Of a stretch of DNA of 25,593 nt, positions 21,924-25,593 are shown piece by piece (the stretch's first letter is position 1; the number at the start of each line of letters is the position of its first letter). Position numbers and translations under genes: made by a program. This DNA comes from a virus. Where the stretch lies: IMG/VR virus record IMGVR_UViG_3300029787_000291, positions 1 to 25,593 of that record; one strand, 5' to 3'. The notes beneath the pieces are model-generated. The model did no database searches. It was not told where the DNA came from and was given only the letters and a program-made list of their open reading frames with translations.

Positions 21924-23252
21924 ATGTCGTTTTTAACAAATACACCAAATGGTGGTTTAATAACCGAAACAAATCAACAGTATTACGTAGGTACTCAAAA
22001 CAATATAGTAAGTTACACAAACGCCATTATGGATTCTATGGTGTATACTTTTAACGAGATATTAAGTATGGGATCTTCTACTTCTTGGAATCCTACTGAT
22101 TATGATTATCATTTAAATAACTTTTATTTAGAGGTTAGTCCAGATGGGTTAGCTCCATACGAGTTATGGACAGGAGCTGGCGGTGCTGGTTCACCTGCTG
22201 GTCCAAACGGGACTGGTGGTGGATTTTCTATATCTAAATTTTCTAACACACAATCATTTAGTGTTGTTACTTTTGAACAGCCTGACGCTATAGAAGATGG
22301 TTATTACGTAAGAGTTAAATTAAAATCTCAGCTAGTAGATGGTGCTCCAAATTATGGTGATTATCAATACACTTCTATATTTGATCTAGTAAACAATTTT
22401 ATGATTGGTTATGTAGGCAATGATAAATTAATATCAAAGGTTAAAAGAACTGATGTTTTGTTTTATGCTAAACGTGGTTTACAAGAGTTTTCTTATGATA
22501 CATTAAGGTCAATGAAGTCTATGGAATTAACTATTCCACCTAGTTTATCTGTTATAATGCCTCAAGATTATGTAAATTATATTGGCTTGTCTTGGATAGA
22601 TAGAAGTGGCATTAAACATCCTATTTACCCTACTAATTTAACAAGTAATCCAACTCAAAAGCCTATACAAGATACTAATATAGAAGACAATCCATTTGGA
22701 TTTAATTTTCCTAGTTCTGGTTATGGAATACCAACTCAAGATAATTTTGGAGAAAATTTAGAAGGTACGTCTATGACTGAAGAAAGATGGCAAAATTTAA
22801 AACCGTTTGATCAACCAACATTAGAACCTATTTTTTCCGAAGGTATAGGAGATAGTATATATGCTAGAAGAGAAGTAGCATTATTAGGTCAAAGATATGG
22901 TTTAGAACCTGAACTGGCTAATTACAATGGATGGTTTACTATAAATTCTAGAGAAGGTAAAATATCTTTTAGTAGTAATTTAAAAGAAAGATTAATTATA
23001 TTTGACTATATATCAGATGGATTAGCTTACGAAGAAGATACAAAAATACCAAAGCTTGCAGAAGAAGCATTGTACATGCATATTGCCTATAGTATACTCG
23101 CTAGTAGAAGAAATGTACCCGAGTATTTAATTGCAAGATTTAAAAAAGACAGAAGAGCCCAACTAAGAAACGCTAAGATAAGATTATCAAATCTAAAACC
23201 ACAAGAATTTGTCCAAGTAATGAGAGGCAAAGCCAAGTGGATTAAATATTAA
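21924..23252 (+). CDS. Second ring / tail tubular protein
   Basis: A 442-residue protein. Its centre contains the segment VKRTDVLFYAKRGLQEFSYD (about 171-190), then TLRSMKSMELTIPPSLSVIM and PQDYVNYIGLSWIDRSGIKH, a block I associate with ring/tubular proteins of Bacteroidota podoviruses, where a helical bundle leads into a beta-sandwich. A Gly-rich loop (GAGGAGSPAGPNGTGGG) lies at about 84-100, and a C-terminal helical region (AEEALYMHIAYSILASRRNV) ends in basic KAKWIKY. It likely stacks under the 267-residue ring protein in the short tail. No enzyme motif. Four bases separate it from the nozzle gene. Confidence 0.65.
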   Translation: MSFLTNTPNGGLITETNQQYYVGTQNNIVSYTNAIMDSMVYTFNEILSMGSSTSWNPTDYDYHLNNFYLEVSPDGLAPYELWTGAGGAGSPAGPNGTGGGFSISKFSNTQSFSVVTFEQPDAIEDGYYVRVKLKSQLVDGAPNYGDYQYTSIFDLVNNFMIGYVGNDKLISKVKRTDVLFYAKRGLQEFSYDTLRSMKSMELTIPPSLSVIMPQDYVNYIGLSWIDRSGIKHPIYPTNLTSNPTQKPIQDTNIEDNPFGFNFPSSGYGIPTQDNFGENLEGTSMTEERWQNLKPFDQPTLEPIFSEGIGDSIYARREVALLGQRYGLEPELANYNGWFTINSREGKISFSSNLKERLIIFDYISDGLAYEEDTKIPKLAEEALYMHIAYSILASRRNVPEYLIARFKKDRRAQLRNAKIRLSNLKPQEFVQVMRGKAKWIKY

Positions 23253-23256
23253 ATAT

Positions 23257-25593
23257 ATGCCAGAAGCTAAAAACACATTTATCCAGTCCAAAATGAACAA
23301 GGACATGGACGGTAGAATATTACCCAATGGTCAATATAGGGATGGTGAAAACGTTCAAATTAGTAAATCAGAAGGAGATGATGTAGGAGCTCTAGAAGTA
23401 GTTTTAGGAAATATATTATTAACCGATTTTGGTTTAGATGATAAAAACTTAGAAGCGATAGGTAAGTATTTTGATGATAATACAGATACTATTTATTTAT
23501 TTTTAACTAACTACACTGACTCTTCTCCAAACCAATTGGATAACGATTGTATAAATGTTCCAGGTGTATCTTGCTACATTGTATCATATAATGTAAAAAC
23601 AACTGTACCAACTACGCTAGTTGAGGGTAATTTTTTAAACTTTTCAACTACTCACCCTGTATTAGGAGTAAGTCTTATGGAAGGTTTATTATTTTTTACA
23701 GACAATAGAAATCAACCTAGAAAAATAGATGTAAATTTAGCTTCACCTGGTTACTACACTAATGAAGATCAAATATCTGTAGCTAAATACTATCCTTACA
23801 CTTCACCGTTACTTTTAAATTTTAAAAACGAGCCAGGTTCAGGAGGTATTGTTTGGGAATCAACAATGAAAGACACCACTAGTGAGTATTTACCTATTCA
23901 CGCTGCTGGTAAGGTTGATAGTGTTAATGGTCAAACTTTAACTATAGAAGGAGAGTATTATAACATAATGCCACAAACACCAGGCTTTGGAGACTTTAAT
24001 GGTAATTTAGTCACTGGAAATAGAGTACCTGCCAATGTAACAGTTTCTACAGTTAATGTTGTAGGTGGTAATACTGAATTAACTTTTAGTGTTGGTATTA
24101 GTTCAGAGTGGGATCCTCAAAATGGAGACGTAATATATTTTCAGTTTCAAAATCCTAGTTATTTAGCGGCTTGGCCAGGTGATCCTAACTATTTAAAAGA
24201 CAAGTTTGTAAGATTTTCATATAGATTTAAATTTGATAATAACGAATATTCACTTATAGCACCATTCACTCAAATAGCTTTTATACCTAAACAAGACGGT
24301 TATTTTATAGGAGACAATGCTGTTCAAAGTGTTGGTAGTGATAGCATAACGCCTGAACTAGTAGGTCAAGAAAGTGAAACTTTTGACTCAACAGTAGTTC
24401 CATTTATGGAAAACAAAGTTACAGATATTGATCTATGTTTAATATCTCCTACATTTGGTAACGATGGTGACAACTTAAACTGGGATCAAGTAAACTCTTA
24501 TTTGAAAATAATTGAGGTAGATATACTTATTAAAGAATCTATGACTAACAATGTTTATGTTGTAGATACTTTACTTCCTGGAGACTTTAAAATTAATGAT
24601 AAATATTTATATTATAATTATCAAAGTAAAAAACCATGGAGAACTATTCCTACAAATCAAGTAACTAGAGTTAGTGATGTTGTACCAGTTAGAGCCAAAG
24701 CTCAAGAGATATCTGGAAACAGAGTTATATATGGTAATTACGTAGAAAAAAATGCTTCACCAGCAAGATTAAATTATTTTTTAACTGTTGGTCAAAAACC
24801 AACTTTTCCGCCTTTTAATGATCCTCTTACTCGTAGTAACGAAGAATTATATGTAAGAAAAGAATATCAAAATCACACATTAAAACAAAATAGAACATAT
24901 CAAGTAGGAATAGTATTAGCAGATAGGTATGGTAGACAATCAAACGTAATACTGTCTGAACTTTTAGATCAAGAGCTAGATATAGGTGATGCTAAAAATT
25001 CAACTATATTTCATAACTACAAAAACAAAGAAGATTTAATAATAAGTGACAAAACTTTTGCCTCATTTACAGATACTCCAACTTGGCCTGGTGACTTATT
25101 AAGTATTATTTTTAATAATGTTATTCCAAAAGAAAAAACGAATAATGGTTACCCTGGCGTTTACTCAATAGATGATGGTAGCTTAGTAGGAGTAACTATT
25201 ATACAAAGTATATCAGGCGTTTTTCCACCTAACTCTACTTGTAATAATGTTCCAATATATAGTGGAAGTTCTTATGGCGCTGCTGGAACAGCAACAATAT
25301 CTATAACAACAGATGCTAATGGAGATGTTGTATCAACGTCTATTACCAGTAGTAATAATTCATGGGTTGAAGGTGTTCCTTTTCAAGTTGACTGGAGCCA
25401 ATCTGGTTTAGGTTGTATTGGTTGGGAAGCTAGTCCTCAAGTTAGAGGTAATGCTATATGTCCAATAGACAATCCGTTAGGTTGGTATAGTTATAAGGTT
25501 GTAGTAAAACAAACGGAACAAGAATATTATAATGTATACATGCCAACCGCTTTAGCTGGTTATCCTTGTAATCAAAATCCTTCTGGAGATGTT
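23257..25593 (+). CDS. Tail nozzle / stabilisation (muzzle-like) protein, N-terminal part
   Basis: ATG at 23257 opens a frame that stays open to the window end, giving 779 residues of a larger protein. The N-terminus carries KNTFIQSKMNKDMDGRILPN and then GQYRDGENVQISKSEGDDVG ALEVVLGN. This F-x-x-x-M-N-x-D-x-D-x-R-x-LP-x-G-x-Y-R-D pattern is typical of the tail stabilisation/nozzle proteins of P22-type and crAss-like phages. The rest is long and beta-rich, consistent with a propeller plus appended domains. A Gly/Thr-rich beta module near 25273-25395 (GAAGTATISITTDANGDVV then ITSSNNSWVEGVPFQVDW) resembles that in the 8226 protein. The 3' end is cut, so length and C-terminal domains are unknown. 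Confidence 0.75.
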   Translation, partial: MPEAKNTFIQSKMNKDMDGRILPNGQYRDGENVQISKSEGDDVGALEVVLGNILLTDFGLDDKNLEAIGKYFDDNTDTIYLFLTNYTDSSPNQLDNDCINVPGVSCYIVSYNVKTTVPTTLVEGNFLNFSTTHPVLGVSLMEGLLFFTDNRNQPRKIDVNLASPGYYTNEDQISVAKYYPYTSPLLLNFKNEPGSGGIVWESTMKDTTSEYLPIHAAGKVDSVNGQTLTIEGEYYNIMPQTPGFGDFNGNLVTGNRVPANVTVSTVNVVGGNTELTFSVGISSEWDPQNGDVIYFQFQNPSYLAAWPGDPNYLKDKFVRFSYRFKFDNNEYSLIAPFTQIAFIPKQDGYFIGDNAVQSVGSDSITPELVGQESETFDSTVVPFMENKVTDIDLCLISPTFGNDGDNLNWDQVNSYLKIIEVDILIKESMTNNVYVVDTLLPGDFKINDKYLYYNYQSKKPWRTIPTNQVTRVSDVVPVRAKAQEISGNRVIYGNYVEKNASPARLNYFLTVGQKPTFPPFNDPLTRSNEELYVRKEYQNHTLKQNRTYQVGIVLADRYGRQSNVILSELLDQELDIGDAKNSTIFHNYKNKEDLIISDKTFASFTDTPTWPGDLLSIIFNNVIPKEKTNNGYPGVYSIDDGSLVGVTIIQSISGVFPPNSTCNNVPIYSGSSYGAAGTATISITTDANGDVVSTSITSSNNSWVEGVPFQVDWSQSGLGCIGWEASPQVRGNAICPIDNPLGWYSYKVVVKQTEQEYYNVYMPTALAGYPCNQNPSGDV

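Noticed and set aside
1-25593. tRNA genes, CRISPR arrays, integrase or attachment sites
   Set aside because: No cloverleaf with a conserved TTCRA-type arm, no regular repeat-spacer array, and no recombinase or repressor signature was seen by eye on either strand. A tRNA scan would be needed to exclude a divergent tRNA.

Overview
The window reads as a contiguous piece of a lytic, AT-rich tailed-phage (podovirus-type) genome. Every gene I can support lies on the + strand. Genes are packed tightly, with many 1-nt (TAATG), 4-nt (ATGA) and longer overlaps, and no stretch over 300 bases lacks a gene. Start codons are preceded by A/T-rich leaders with almost no Shine-Dalgarno sequences, the initiation style of Bacteroidota. 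The terminase, portal and nozzle sequences resemble those of Bacteroidota phages (marine flavophages and crAss-like phages). I therefore infer a phage of a Bacteroidota host, probably aquatic. The exact lineage cannot be fixed by eye. No integrase, repressor, tRNA, CRISPR array or insertion sequence was seen.

Layout. 1-2078: the end of an unknown Gly/Asn-rich protein, then a 580-aa fibre-like protein built of Cys-pair/GGIK repeats. 2150-4350: small proteins and a phage-encoded chaperonin pair in the order groEL-groES, overlapping by 17 nt. 4361-6015: hypothetical proteins, a winged-helix-like protein, and a 15-bp direct repeat flanking one gene that looks like an insertion scar. 6015-8220: lysis region with a small GTG-start membrane protein, a T7-lysozyme-type amidase, a spanin-like membrane/coiled-coil protein, a run of tiny Lys-rich proteins, another small membrane protein and a GTA-type holin. 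8226-9816: beta-rich virion/tail-appendage proteins. 9845-11140: small pre-terminase genes, including one that reads as a tandem GroES-like barrel protein. 11137-18363: large terminase, portal, scaffold and major capsid protein. 18390-25593: accessory capsid protein, a coiled-coil protein with a twin CX3C motif, two ring/neck proteins and the N-terminal 779 residues of a tail nozzle protein cut by the window end. Two intrinsic terminators (near 19051-19090 and 21074-21099) interrupt the late cluster.

How the parts fit: terminase, portal, scaffold and capsid protein build and fill the head; ring and nozzle proteins make a short tail; appendage proteins decorate it; holin(s), amidase and a spanin-like protein release progeny. 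The phage GroEL/GroES most plausibly folds a phage protein such as the capsid protein. The GroES here lacks most of the roof loop, as in T4 gp31, and the GroEL has altered apical contact residues. With the possible tandem GroES-like protein beside the terminase, this chaperonin set is the most interesting system in the window.
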